NCBI RefSeq assembly: GCF_015666175.1
Contig: NZ_JADPIE010000004.1
Location: forward strand, 136,118 to 200,117
Origin: Halonatronomonas betaini
GTDB lineage: Bacteria; Bacillota; Halanaerobiia; Halanaerobiales; Halarsenatibacteraceae
Reading direction: 5' to 3'
Length of the DNA stretch: 64,000 bases
Under the pieces are notes generated by a model. It had not been told where the DNA came from. It did not search any database and was given only the letters and a program-made list of their open reading frames with translations. Shown in pieces: positions 15,185-24,296 of the stretch; position 1 is the stretch's first letter; each line of letters starts with the position of its first letter. Position numbers and translations under genes: made by a program.

Positions 15185-17273
15185 AGTAGTCTTATTTGCA
15201 GGAACCGATCAGACCAGGGAAACCCTTGCCAGTCAGTTAAAAGAATATCTTCCAGATTATATTGAATTAAGCAGTTTTGCAATAGATGAGTATTTACCTG
15301 AACAACTCCCTGATGGTTTAATAGTTATATCAAGCAGGCTGGCCTATGAGGAGCTTCTGGAATTCTGGGATTTAGATAAGATAAGCTCCAGGCTGATTAT
15401 TGCCAGAAGAACTATTGATTTTGATGCCCTGGATGAGCTTTTCTTTCTCCCTGAAGGCAGCCCGGTGATCTTTGTTAATGATGTTAAGGAAGCTGCAATT
15501 AATGGCATTGAAGCTTTAGAGGAGGTAGGCCTTGATCATTTAGAATTGATTCCCTTTTATCCTGGCCTGGATGAAAATGAGATCCAGGAAGCCAGGCTGG
15601 CTTTAACACCTGGTGAAGTTGATAAAGTTCCTGGCTTTGTTGAGGAGGTTATAGATATTGGCCCCCGCCTAATGGATTACACAACTATTGTCAGCATTTT
15701 AAATTCCCTGGGTATCCTTGAAAATCAGGCCAATCGCTTTTCCAATAAATATCTCCAGAAGATTATCAAGATGGGTAAAAAACTGGCCCATTCTGCTCGG
15801 GAAATCAATAGATTAAACTCTCAGTTAAACCAGATCATCAACGGTTTGAATGAGGCAGTACTTGTTTATAATCCTGAAGGCAAGATTTCTGTGGCCACTG
15901 GCCAGGTTAGAGAATTGCTGGATCTCGGAGATAAGGACCTGCAGGGTAGAGCTGTCCAGGATATTATTTACAGGAAAGACCTGCTCTCATTTTTAATGAA
16001 TATTGAGCAGGAAGAAAAAGAGATTTTTGCCCTTGGCGGCACCAGCACCTCAGTAAATAAGTTTTATCTTTCTGAATCTGATAATATAATAGCTGTCTTC
16101 CAGAATGTCCAGGAGACCCTGGCCAATAATCGCCAGTTAAAGCAGGACCTAATTAATCGTGGCTATTATGCCCGCTATACCTTTAAAGATATTATTGGCA
16201 CCAGCAATAAGATTAAAAAAGCAAGAAGAGTTGCTAAAAAGTTAGCTGAGACTGAATTGACTATTTTACTGGAAGGAGAGACTGGAACAGGCAAAGAACT
16301 CTTTGCCGGGGCCATCCATAATGCTTCCAATAGGCGGGAAGGGCCTTTTCTGGCAGTGAATTTTTCTGCTCTCCATGATGATCTAATCGAAAGTGAGTTA
16401 TTTGGCTATGAAGAGGGGGCCTTTACTGGAGCTAAAAAAGGCGGCAAAGCCGGACTCTTTGAACAGGCTGAAAGCGGAACGATCTTTTTAGATGAAATCG
16501 GTGATGTATCTAAAAAGGTGCAGGCCAGATTATTGCGGGTATTACAGGAAAAAGAGGTTATGAGAATAGGTAGTAATGAGATAAAACCTGTTGATGTAAG
16601 AATAATTGCAGCCACCAATAAGAATATTGCCAGTCTGGTGGAGGCTGGAGAGTTCAGACAGGACTTATACTATCGACTTAAGACAGGTTATATTAGAATC
16701 CCGCCATTAAGGGAAAGAAAAGGCGATATCAGAGAGCTTTTAGATTATTTTATCGAGATAGAATCTGCCCATAAAATTGAAATAACTAATGAGGTAATCG
16801 ATGAACTCTTAAGTTATAACTGGTATGGCAATGTCAGAGAGTTAAAGAATATTTTAAATTATATGCTTGCTGTCAGTGATGACAACTATTTAACCCTTGA
16901 AGATATTCCAGATCCAGGATTCTTTCAGATAGGGAGTCAGGAGAAATCCAGAGTATTTGACGATTCAACCGGTCTTGAAGATTCAGTTGTTGTTAAAGGT
17001 TCACCCGGCTATGCAAAAAGCTTAGCTGGTTTAAATAATGACTTAAATAAAGAAGAGTTATATATTCTTAAAAAGATTAAAGAGATAAGAGCTGAAGGCG
17101 ATTTAGTTGGCAGAAAAACTCTTGCAGAAAGCCTTAAGGGTTCAGAATATGAATTAACAGAGTACCAGGTTCGAAATCGCCTGGTTAATTTAGAGGATAA
17201 AGGTTATCTGGAAAGAAAAAGAGGAAGACATGGAACATTATTATCAGGTAAGGCAAAGAAATTATTAAATTAA
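15177..17273 (+). CDS. Sigma-54-dependent activator with a winged-helix-like C-terminus
   Basis: 698 residues. Residues 1 to about 180 resemble a two-lobed sensory region (PrpR-N-like), about 215-320 looks like a PAS domain, and about 345-575 is the AAA+ domain with GETGTGKE (Walker A, about 367), GAFTGA (the sigma-54 contact loop, about 414) and GTIFLDEIGD (Walker B). The C-terminus (about 620-698) reads as a winged helix (LTEYQVRNRLVNLEDKGYLERKRGRHG), not the usual Fis helix-turn-helix. All parts needed to open sigma-54 promoters are present. The nearest target is the -24/-12 promoter at 17460, with repeats at 17273-17335 as a likely enhancer. The Arg T-box should control its expression. 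Confidence 0.85.
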   Translation: MNKVVLFAGTDQTRETLASQLKEYLPDYIELSSFAIDEYLPEQLPDGLIVISSRLAYEELLEFWDLDKISSRLIIARRTIDFDALDELFFLPEGSPVIFVNDVKEAAINGIEALEEVGLDHLELIPFYPGLDENEIQEARLALTPGEVDKVPGFVEEVIDIGPRLMDYTTIVSILNSLGILENQANRFSNKYLQKIIKMGKKLAHSAREINRLNSQLNQIINGLNEAVLVYNPEGKISVATGQVRELLDLGDKDLQGRAVQDIIYRKDLLSFLMNIEQEEKEIFALGGTSTSVNKFYLSESDNIIAVFQNVQETLANNRQLKQDLINRGYYARYTFKDIIGTSNKIKKARRVAKKLAETELTILLEGETGTGKELFAGAIHNASNRREGPFLAVNFSALHDDLIESELFGYEEGAFTGAKKGGKAGLFEQAESGTIFLDEIGDVSKKVQARLLRVLQEKEVMRIGSNEIKPVDVRIIAATNKNIASLVEAGEFRQDLYYRLKTGYIRIPPLRERKGDIRELLDYFIEIESAHKIEITNEVIDELLSYNWYGNVRELKNILNYMLAVSDDNYLTLEDIPDPGFFQIGSQEKSRVFDDSTGLEDSVVVKGSPGYAKSLAGLNNDLNKEELYILKKIKEIRAEGDLVGRKTLAESLKGSEYELTEYQVRNRLVNLEDKGYLERKRGRHGTLLSGKAKKLLN

Positions 17274-17335
17274 TTGGTGTATTGGCGCCGATAATGCCAA
17301 TAAGACCACCAATGAACAACCAATAAAGAACCAAT
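17273..17335. promoter_or_regulatory. Cluster of RCCAAT/ATTGGY repeats, probable enhancer (UAS)
   Basis: ATTGGT (17273) and ATTGGC (17281) face GCCAAT (17296), ACCAAT (17308), ACCAAT (17319) and ACCAAT (17330). The last three are exactly 11 bases apart, so they lie on one face of the helix, and the first four form an inverted pair. The cluster begins at the activator's stop codon and lies about 125-190 bases before the -24 element at 17460, the usual position for a sigma-54 activator binding site. Confidence 0.6.
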
Positions 17336-17459
17336 TAGATTTTAAAATCTCTTGATAATGTAATGGAGAGGGCATATTTAAAAAAATATACATTTATAAT
17401 TCCTATAATATCAACGATCATAGAAATAATAGATAAAAATCAGGCAGAAACTCTATATC

Positions 17460-17475
17460 TGGCATAAAAAATGCA
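17460..17475 (+). promoter_or_regulatory. Sigma-54 (-24/-12) promoter of iadA-dpp
   Basis: TGGCAT (17460-17465), 5 bases, ATGCA (17471-17475). GG and GC are separated by exactly 10 bases, as in the consensus TGGCAC-N5-TTGC. Transcription would start near 17487, about 55 bases before iadA. A sigma-54 activator gene is directly upstream. Confidence 0.7.
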
Positions 17476-17541
17476 ATTATTAAATAGTAAGATATTTTCT
17501 AAAATAAAAACTATTTGGTCTATCCTGGAGGTGCCGTTTAA

Positions 17542-18753
17542 ATGGGTTTTAGTTCAGATTCTGTTTACTTAAAAAATTGTAAGATATTAGATGGTCAAAA
17601 AGAAGAAATTGCTGAGATAATTATTGCCGGAGGCGAGATTATTGCTATAGATAAAGAATTTAATTCTATTGCAATTCCAGGCTTAAAAGAAGTTGATCTT
17701 GGAGGAGACTATATTCTGCCTGGGTTTATAGATAATCACGTCCATTTAACAGGAGGTGGAGGAGAAAGTGGATTTGCCAGCAGAACACCACCAATTAAAT
17801 TGAGTCAGATAACATCTGGTGGAGTTACAACAGTTGTTGGCTGCCTTGGAACTGACGGCACAACCAGAAATATGGCCGACCTACTGGCTAAGGCCAGGGG
17901 ACTTGCTGAAGAGGGTATCTCTACATATATTTACACAGGTTCATACCAGTTTCCAGTTAAAACCTTAACCGGCTCCATCGATAAAGATATTATTTATATT
18001 GATAAAGTAATTGGCTTAGGCGAGATAGCAATTGCTGACCATCGTTCAGCTCATCCTGGTTTAGGTGAATTTCTTAGAGCTGTATCACTTGCCAGGACTG
18101 GCGGAATGCTCTCAGGGAAAAGTGGAGTCGTTAATATCCATTTAGGCTCTGGCGAGTCAGGCTTTGATTTTATTGAAGAAGCAATCAATAGGAGTGAAAT
18201 TCCCAGGTCTCAGTTTCTGCCAACCCATGTTAACAGGAATGAAGATATATTGAAAAAAGGGCTGAAATATGCAAAAAATGGTGGCAGAATTGATTTTACA
18301 ACATCCAATGGTGGAGTTGAACCGAAAGCAGGTCTTAAGAGCAATGATTTATTAATGGCTGCCAGAGAAGCGGGAGTAGATTTTGATTTGATCTCATTTA
18401 GTTCTGATGGCCAGGGTAGTTTACCAGATTTTAATGAAAAGGGAGAGTTAGTTGGTTTAAAAGTAGGAAAAGTCACATCTCTTTATGATGAAGTCAAAAA
18501 AATATTGTATTCTGAGGATTTTGAGTTAGGAGAAATTATTCCATTAATAACATCTAATCCAGCAAAAGCAATAGGATTAGATAATAAAGGTAAAATTGGT
18601 GTAGGTTTCGATGCAGATCTAGTGATAGTTGATAAAGATGATTATAGTATTGACAAGGTATTTGCCAGCGGCAAATTAATGGTTGATGGAGGAAATCCTC
18701 TTATAACTGGAACCTTTGAGGAAACAAAAGAGGAAGGTGGCAATAGTGAATAA
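17542..18753 (+). CDS. iadA: Isoaspartyl (beta-aspartyl) dipeptidase
   Basis: 403 residues of the amidohydrolase superfamily. It hydrolyses beta-aspartyl dipeptides to Asp plus the second amino acid. Landmarks are FIDNHVHLTGGGGE (HxH metal ligands), ADHRSAHPG, LPTHVNRN and FSSDGQGS (late Asp ligand). Where E. coli IadA has a carboxylated lysine bridging the metals (recalled as ..GVKCAI..), this protein reads GEIAI, so a glutamate may take that role. ATG 17542 follows CCTGGAGGTG. It heads the dppBCDFA operon and overlaps dppB, which implies that the imported peptides are its substrates. Regulation is probably from the sigma-54 promoter at 17460. Confidence 0.88.
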   Translation: MGFSSDSVYLKNCKILDGQKEEIAEIIIAGGEIIAIDKEFNSIAIPGLKEVDLGGDYILPGFIDNHVHLTGGGGESGFASRTPPIKLSQITSGGVTTVVGCLGTDGTTRNMADLLAKARGLAEEGISTYIYTGSYQFPVKTLTGSIDKDIIYIDKVIGLGEIAIADHRSAHPGLGEFLRAVSLARTGGMLSGKSGVVNIHLGSGESGFDFIEEAINRSEIPRSQFLPTHVNRNEDILKKGLKYAKNGGRIDFTTSNGGVEPKAGLKSNDLLMAAREAGVDFDLISFSSDGQGSLPDFNEKGELVGLKVGKVTSLYDEVKKILYSEDFELGEIIPLITSNPAKAIGLDNKGKIGVGFDADLVIVDKDDYSIDKVFASGKLMVDGGNPLITGTFEETKEEGGNSE

Positions 18754-19672
18754 AAAGTTTTTATTAAATAGATTAGGAAGAACATTATTGACTCTGGTTG
18801 GTGTTTCTATTATCGCTTTTATGATTCTCCATTTAGCACCAGGCGATCCAGCTAGAATAATGTTAGGTCAGTTTGCAACTGAAGAAAATATTGAGATTTT
18901 TAGAGAACAGCATCATTTAAATGAACCATTGCCTGTTCAGTATGGTGCCTGGATTGGCGGAGTTCTCCAGGGTGATTTCGGTTATTCAATCAGATATAAC
19001 CGGCCTGTTCATGAACTTATTTTGACCAGGATGTGGCCTACTTTAACCCTGACAGTCTCTGCGCTGGTGCTGGCTGTGATTCTAGGATTTACTTTAGGAA
19101 TTCTGGCCGCTATTAAAAGAAATAGCTGGCTCGATTATTTAACTACTATACAGGCAATGTTCTGGATATCGATTCCAGCTTTCTGGCTTGGAATATTATT
19201 TCTCTACTTTTTTGGACTCCGGCTCCGCTGGTTTCCAATCGGTGGAATGGCTGGTGTAGCATCATTAGTTCTGCCAGTATTTGCCCTGGGCCTTAGAGAA
19301 GAGGCCTGGTTTGCCAGGCCAATGCGGTCTGAGATGCTTGAAGTATTAAACCAGGCCTATATTAGATCAGCCCGGGCCAGAGGAATCAAAGAACGGGTAA
19401 TTATTGCCAAACATGCCCTCAGGAATGCGCTGATACCTCTTATAACAATGATTGCCTTGAGATTGCCCTGGATAATAGGAGGCAGTGTTGTTATCGAAGT
19501 TGTTTTTGCCTGGGGCGGTATGGGTTCATTGCTGGTTAATAGCGTTCTTTCAAGGGATTTCCCGGTTGTTCAGGCAATCCTATTACTGATTTCTTTTGCA
19601 GTTGTTATGGCTAATTTACTTGCTGATTTATTATATTCTGTTATCGATCCCCGGATCAGATTGGAGGACTAA
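18746..19672 (+). CDS. dppB: Peptide ABC transporter permease DppB
   Basis: 308 residues with about six membrane helices: N-terminal FLLNRLGRTLLTLVGVSII, LAPGDPARIM and the inner-membrane EAA loop (YIRSARARGIKERVIIAKHALRN split over the loop) that docks on the ATPases. It ends with the family's typical VIDPRIRL. GTG 18746 is preferred because GGAAGGTGG (18732-18740) lies in front of it and it overlaps the iadA stop codon; upstream in-frame starts lie deep within iadA. It forms the pore together with DppC. Confidence 0.88.
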   Translation: MNKKFLLNRLGRTLLTLVGVSIIAFMILHLAPGDPARIMLGQFATEENIEIFREQHHLNEPLPVQYGAWIGGVLQGDFGYSIRYNRPVHELILTRMWPTLTLTVSALVLAVILGFTLGILAAIKRNSWLDYLTTIQAMFWISIPAFWLGILFLYFFGLRLRWFPIGGMAGVASLVLPVFALGLREEAWFARPMRSEMLEVLNQAYIRSARARGIKERVIIAKHALRNALIPLITMIALRLPWIIGGSVVIEVVFAWGGMGSLLVNSVLSRDFPVVQAILLLISFAVVMANLLADLLYSVIDPRIRLED

Positions 19673-19675
19673 CCG

Positions 19676-20581
19676 ATGGAAGATACTTTAACATATGAAG
19701 AGATTAAAAAAGATATAGATAATTTAAAACAGGAAAAAACCAGTCAGCTGGCCCTGGTCTGGTCCAGGTTTAAAAGAAATAAGCTGGCTTTAATAGGTGG
19801 AATAATTGTTTTAATAATGGTTTTAATAGCAATTTTTGCTCCGGTACTGGCGCCTCATGATCCCTACAGAACCGCTCCTTTAAGAAGACTTGAGGCGCCC
19901 TCCTTAGAACATCCACTTGGCACTGATGCCATGGGAAGGGATATGCTTTCCAGGTTAATCTATGGTGCCAGGATTGAATTATCAATTGGGATTTTAATAA
20001 TCCTGTTTGAAGGTACAATTGGAATAACTATGGGACTTTTAGCCGGTTATTTTGGTGGCTGGGTCGATAGTGTTATCATGCGGCTCGTTGATATTTTAAG
20101 GTCATTCCCTGTTATAATTCTGGCTATGGCTATTGCAGGTGTTTTAGGTCAGGGAGTTTATAATGTTGTTATTGCCCTGGGAATAGTGGGCTGGACAACC
20201 TTTGCCAGGATGGTAAGGAGTAAGATTCTATCCATTAAAGAAAGTGATTATGTGGAAGCGGCAAGATCGATTGGAGAATCTACCCCTTCAATAATTATTA
20301 GATATATACTCCCTAATGCTGTCTCAACTGCTATCATCATGGTCTGTATAATGATGCCAACGGCATTAATAGCCAGTGCAACATTAAGCTTTTTGGGGCT
20401 TGGAGTTCAACCTCCAATAGCTTCCTGGGGCTCTATAATCTCAGCAGGTAGAGATTATTTATTACAGGCTCCCTGGATTTCAACGACTGCCGGATTATTT
20501 ATCATGTTTACTGTATTAGGATTTAATTTTATTGGCGATGGGCTGCGGGATGCTTTTGATCCGACAGCTGATAGATCGTAA
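19676..20581 (+). CDS. dppC: Peptide ABC transporter permease DppC
   Basis: 301 residues. After a polar N-terminus it has the first membrane helix (ALIGGIIVLIMVLIAIFAPV), then PHPLGTDAMGRDMLSRL-type sequence and five more helices with the EAA loop (DYVEAARSIGE). It ends FNFIGDGLRDAFDP, as in DppC/OppC. It starts 3 bases after dppB. It is the second channel subunit of the importer. Confidence 0.88.
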   Translation: MEDTLTYEEIKKDIDNLKQEKTSQLALVWSRFKRNKLALIGGIIVLIMVLIAIFAPVLAPHDPYRTAPLRRLEAPSLEHPLGTDAMGRDMLSRLIYGARIELSIGILIILFEGTIGITMGLLAGYFGGWVDSVIMRLVDILRSFPVIILAMAIAGVLGQGVYNVVIALGIVGWTTFARMVRSKILSIKESDYVEAARSIGESTPSIIIRYILPNAVSTAIIMVCIMMPTALIASATLSFLGLGVQPPIASWGSIISAGRDYLLQAPWISTTAGLFIMFTVLGFNFIGDGLRDAFDPTADRS

Positions 20582-20597
20582 GACTGGAGGCGAATAG

Positions 20598-21572
20598 ATG
20601 ATGTCACCAATACTCGATATCAATGATTTATATCTCTCCTTTTCAACAGAAGAGGGAGAATTAGAAGCAATAAATGGTTTGAATTTAGAAGTTGAACAGG
20701 GTAAAATCCATGGTTTAATAGGCGAGACTGGCTGTGGCAAAAGTGTTACTGGTAGAACAGTTTTAGGCCTCTTTGACAGTAATACTATGATTAAAGGCGG
20801 CGAAATCCTTTATAATGGAGATGATCTTCTGGCAAAGACTCAGCATGAGTTGCAGAGGGATTATCGAGGCAATGAAATAGCCATGATTTTTCAGGACCCG
20901 GGCTCATCATTAAATCCTGTTTTTACAATTGAAGATCAGTTAGATGAAGTATTAAGAATATATCAGCCTGGGAAAAAGGCTGATAGAAAAAAGAAGATGA
21001 TTGAAGCCTTAGATAGTGTCAGGTTACCTGATCCAGAAAGATTGTTAAAAAAATATCCCCATCAGCTATCTGGGGGCATGAAACAAAGGGTGATGATTGC
21101 TTTAAATCTGGCCTGCCAGCCAGCTTTATTGATTGCAGATGAACCGACAACAGCTTTAGATGTCTCGATTCAGGCCCAATTTATCAAGGTATTAAAAGAC
21201 TTACAAAAAGAGATTGATATTACGATTCTATATATAACCCATGATATGGCAGTAGTTAGTGAAATCTGTGACCAGGTTTCTGTTATGTATGCAGGTCGAA
21301 TAGTTGAAAATGTTCCAATGGAAGAACTTTTTAATAATCCTGTCCATCCCTATAGTAAATTACTGGTAAGTTCTGTTTTAGGACCTGAGACCAGTATTGA
21401 TAATCTAGTTGAGATTTCAGGGTCTGTACCGAGGTTAATTAATCCTCCTCCAGGCTGTAGATTCCATCCCAGATGCGATCATGCAAAGCCAGAATGCAAA
21501 GAAGAGCCACCTGAATTAAAGGAAGTAGCTCCAGATCATCAGGTTGCCTGTTTTAAGGAGGACTTATCATGA
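20598..21572 (+). CDS. dppD: Peptide ABC transporter ATPase DppD
   Basis: 324 residues: GETGCGKS (Walker A), the signature [22 protein letters not shown] (Walker B), ITHDMAVV (switch His), and the C-terminal oligopeptide-ATPase extension with [15 protein letters not shown], whose cysteines can bind an Fe-S cluster in this family. Two adjacent ATGs (20598, 20601) follow CTGGAGGC; the first is listed. It pairs with DppF, whose gene overlaps it by 4 bases. Confidence 0.88.
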   Translation: MMSPILDINDLYLSFSTEEGELEAINGLNLEVEQGKIHGLIGETGCGKSVTGRTVLGLFDSNTMIKGGEILYNGDDLLAKTQHELQRDYRGNEIAMIFQDPGSSLNPVFTIEDQLDEVLRIYQPGKKADRKKKMIEALDSVRLPDPERLLKKYPHQLSGGMKQRVMIALNLACQPALLIADEPTTALDVSIQAQFIKVLKDLQKEIDITILYITHDMAVVSEICDQVSVMYAGRIVENVPMEELFNNPVHPYSKLLVSSVLGPETSIDNLVEISGSVPRLINPPPGCRFHPRCDHAKPECKEEPPELKEVAPDHQVACFKEDLS

Positions 21573-22525
21573 ATTCAACAGATATAATATTAAAAGCTGA
21601 TAAGATACAGAAAATTTTTCCCAGCAAAGAAGGTGATGTAAGGGCAGTTGATGGTGTAGATCTGGAATTAAGGTCTGGTGAAGTTTTTGGTCTCGTTGGC
21701 GAATCAGGCTGTGGCAAATCAACCCTTTCTAGATTATTACTTAAATTATTAAATTCAAGTGGTGGAACGATCAAATTTAAAGGAGAAGATATCACTGGTT
21801 ATGAAAAAAATCAGCTAAAGAGACTTAGAAGACAGATGAGCCTTGTCTTTCAGGATCCCCATACTTCCCTTAATCCTAGAATGACAATCTATGATAACCT
21901 GGCCAGACCCTTTAAGATTCATAACCTTGCTAATGGTCGAGAAGAAATAACTGTTGAAATTGTAAGGTTGTTAAAAAGTATGGGGCTGCAGGCAGAACAT
22001 ATGATCCGCTATCCCCATGAACTGTCTGGAGGTCAGAAACAGAGAGTCGTTGTTGCCAGGGCTTTAGCCGTTGACCCAGAGGTTGTCTTTCTGGATGAGC
22101 CGACATCAGCTCTGGATGTTTCAGTCCAGGCTAAAATCTTAAAGTTACTGGCAAAAATAAAAGAGGAGAAGGATCTAACATATTTCTTTATCTCCCATGA
22201 TATTAATCTAATCCGTGTGATTTCAGATAGAATAGGTGTTATGTATCTTGGCAGAATGGTGGAACAGGGAGAAGTTGGAAAAATGTTTAAAGAACCCTTG
22301 CATCCATATACTAAAGGTTTATTTAGTTCAGTTCCAGAGCCAACGCCAGCCAGGAGACTCGACTCAGTATTGATGGGCGAAGTTCCAAGCCCGGTAAATC
22401 CACCGGCTGGCTGTCATTTTCATCCAAGGTGCCCGGAGAAGATGGCTATCTGTGAAAAGGAAAGTCCAGCATTTGAATATAGAGAGGGTAGAAAAGTTGC
22501 CTGTCATTTATATGATTTAGACTGA
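21569..22525 (+). CDS. dppF: Peptide ABC transporter ATPase DppF
   Basis: 318 residues: GESGCGKST (Walker A), LSGGQKQRV (signature), VVFLDEPTSALD (Walker B), ISHDINLI (switch) and the C-terminal GCHFHPRCPEKMAIC motif. It starts inside the dppD stop codon (ATGA overlap), which indicates coupled translation. Together with DppD it powers the DppBC channel. This ATPase pair could also serve the ATPase-less Opp genes at 41.8-45.3 kb, which is inference. Confidence 0.88.
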   Translation: MNSTDIILKADKIQKIFPSKEGDVRAVDGVDLELRSGEVFGLVGESGCGKSTLSRLLLKLLNSSGGTIKFKGEDITGYEKNQLKRLRRQMSLVFQDPHTSLNPRMTIYDNLARPFKIHNLANGREEITVEIVRLLKSMGLQAEHMIRYPHELSGGQKQRVVVARALAVDPEVVFLDEPTSALDVSVQAKILKLLAKIKEEKDLTYFFISHDINLIRVISDRIGVMYLGRMVEQGEVGKMFKEPLHPYTKGLFSSVPEPTPARRLDSVLMGEVPSPVNPPAGCHFHPRCPEKMAICEKESPAFEYREGRKVACHLYDLD

Positions 22526-22626
22526 TTCTTTTATTTGAAATTTTAGCAACTAATTTGGGGAGGTGGTTTTAACTAAAATAGCGATAGTTTTTAGATCTAT
22601 TATTATAAAACTCAGGAGGGATTAAT

Positions 22627-24168
22627 TTGAAAAAATTAAGTATCATTTTAGCATTAAGTTTAGTTTTAGGCCTTGTTGTGATGGCGAATGGAGAAGTTAT
22701 GGCCCGTGATACTGTCAGAGTAGCGATACAATCAGAACCTTCCAGACTTAATCCAGTTACCCGAGAAGATACTGAAGCTGGATATATTCTTAGCATGATC
22801 CATGATCCATTAATTGAACTGGATTCTGAAGGTAATTATATTACTGACGGCGCAGTTGCTGAGGATTATGAAGTATCTGAAGACGGAACTGTTTATACAT
22901 TTTATATTAGAGAGGGTATCACCTTTCATGATGGCAATGAATTAACTGCTGAAGATGTTAAATTCTCATATGAGCAGTTTATGGATGAAGAGATGGGCTC
23001 ACCTCATCACAGTTATTATGAGGGTATTGAAGAGTTAAATCTACTTGATGATTATACTCTGGAAATAGTTTTAGAGAGTCCAGATGTAGCTTTTCTAACA
23101 ACAGCCCGTTTAAGAGGCCATGTTATGCCTAAAGATTATATAGAAGATGTTGGCTGGGAGGCATATGAAAGAAATCCAGTCGGTAGTGGACCCTATAGAT
23201 TTGTAGAACATCATTCAGGAGCCTTTATTGAATTGGAAAGAAATGAAGATTTCTGGCATCATGTTGCAGAGATTCCGAATCTAGAGTTCCGCTTCTATCC
23301 TGAAATTAGTACAGCAGTTATGGCTCTAGAGGCAAAAGAAATTGATTTTATCGCTGAATTACCTGCAGATGAATATAATAGCTTAAAAAATAATCCAGCT
23401 GCAGAGTTAAAATTTGGCTCCTTTGAAATTTTCCAGGACCATAGAATTGTATTTAACAAGAGAGATGATTCTATCTTTTCTGATAAGAGATTGAGGCAGG
23501 CTGTTGCCTATGCGATAAATAGAGAAGAATTAATTGCCTTAACCCGTGGAGATCTTGCAGTTCCTGCAGTTGGTAGAGTTCCAGGTTTCCATGCAGCCTC
23601 AGCTCCTGATGCCAATGCCTATGAGTATAATCCTGATAGAGCAAGAGAGTTACTAGAGGAAGCAGGTTATCCAGATGGTTTTGAGACTGAGATCTATGCT
23701 CCTTCAGGTTATCGTGAAAGAGTTATGGAATCTGAACAGATTCAGCAGCAGTTAGCTGATGTTGGAATTGAGGCTGAAGTTGTAACCCTGGAATGGGGTA
23801 CTTATCTGGATGCAACCGGTGAAGGCGAGGCTCCTATCTTTAGAGAAAGATGGTCTGCTACAGCTCCAGATCCCTTCAGTTTTATTGAGAACTGGTACTC
23901 AGAATCCAGCTGGAATCCTATCTTTGGTGTCTATCACAATGATGAAGTCGATGAATTAATTAGCCAGATAAGAGTTGAGACTGATACAGAAAGACGCTGG
24001 GAGTTATTTAGAGAAGTTCAGGAAGTTGCCATGGAAGATGTTCCTTCATATCCACTATACTGGCCAATTGATGGTTTAGCTTATAATGACCAGCTCCATA
24101 TTCCAGAAGATTTATTTAATGACTTTAGAAACCCAATTTCCCATATTAATCTCTGGAGTTTTGAATAA
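22627..24168 (+). CDS. dppA: Peptide-binding protein of the Dpp transporter
   Basis: 513 residues of solute-binding protein family 5. The N-terminal signal peptide (KKLSIILALSLVLGLVVMANG) has no lipobox cysteine, so the mature protein should be free in a periplasm. Typical features are VAIQSEPSRLNPVT, the YTFYIREGITFHDG segment and GSGPYRFVEH. TTG 22627 follows CAGGAGGG. It is the last gene of iadA-dppBCDFA, with a 101-base gap after dppF and a terminator behind it. The binding protein sets specificity; a link to isoaspartyl dipeptides comes only from the operon. Confidence 0.87.
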   Translation: MKKLSIILALSLVLGLVVMANGEVMARDTVRVAIQSEPSRLNPVTREDTEAGYILSMIHDPLIELDSEGNYITDGAVAEDYEVSEDGTVYTFYIREGITFHDGNELTAEDVKFSYEQFMDEEMGSPHHSYYEGIEELNLLDDYTLEIVLESPDVAFLTTARLRGHVMPKDYIEDVGWEAYERNPVGSGPYRFVEHHSGAFIELERNEDFWHHVAEIPNLEFRFYPEISTAVMALEAKEIDFIAELPADEYNSLKNNPAAELKFGSFEIFQDHRIVFNKRDDSIFSDKRLRQAVAYAINREELIALTRGDLAVPAVGRVPGFHAASAPDANAYEYNPDRARELLEEAGYPDGFETEIYAPSGYRERVMESEQIQQQLADVGIEAEVVTLEWGTYLDATGEGEAPIFRERWSATAPDPFSFIENWYSESSWNPIFGVYHNDEVDELISQIRVETDTERRWELFREVQEVAMEDVPSYPLYWPIDGLAYNDQLHIPEDLFNDFRNPISHINLWSFE

Positions 24169-24227
24169 ATCTCTATAGTTGAATAGAAAATGGTAAAAGA
24201 TAATTAAAATAGATAATTTAAATTGAT

Positions 24228-24265
24228 AAAGGCCCTGGTTTCAATAGCCAGAGCCTTTGTCTTTT
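24228..24265. terminator. Terminator between dppA and the M23 peptidase gene
   Basis: AAAGGC (24228-24233) with GCCTTT (24253-24258), plus an inner TGG/CCA pairing, followed by TGTCTTTT. It is A-rich on the left and T-rich on the right, so it may serve both converging genes. Confidence 0.7.
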
Positions 24266-24296
24266 GGATTTATCTATAAATTTTAATTTAAGTCCT

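Noticed and set aside
17283-17297. TGGCGC-N5-ATGC as the sigma-54 promoter of iadA
   Set aside because: Spacing fits, but it lies 245 bases from iadA and overlaps the repeat cluster. TGGCAT-N5-ATGCA at 17460 is a better match and better placed.
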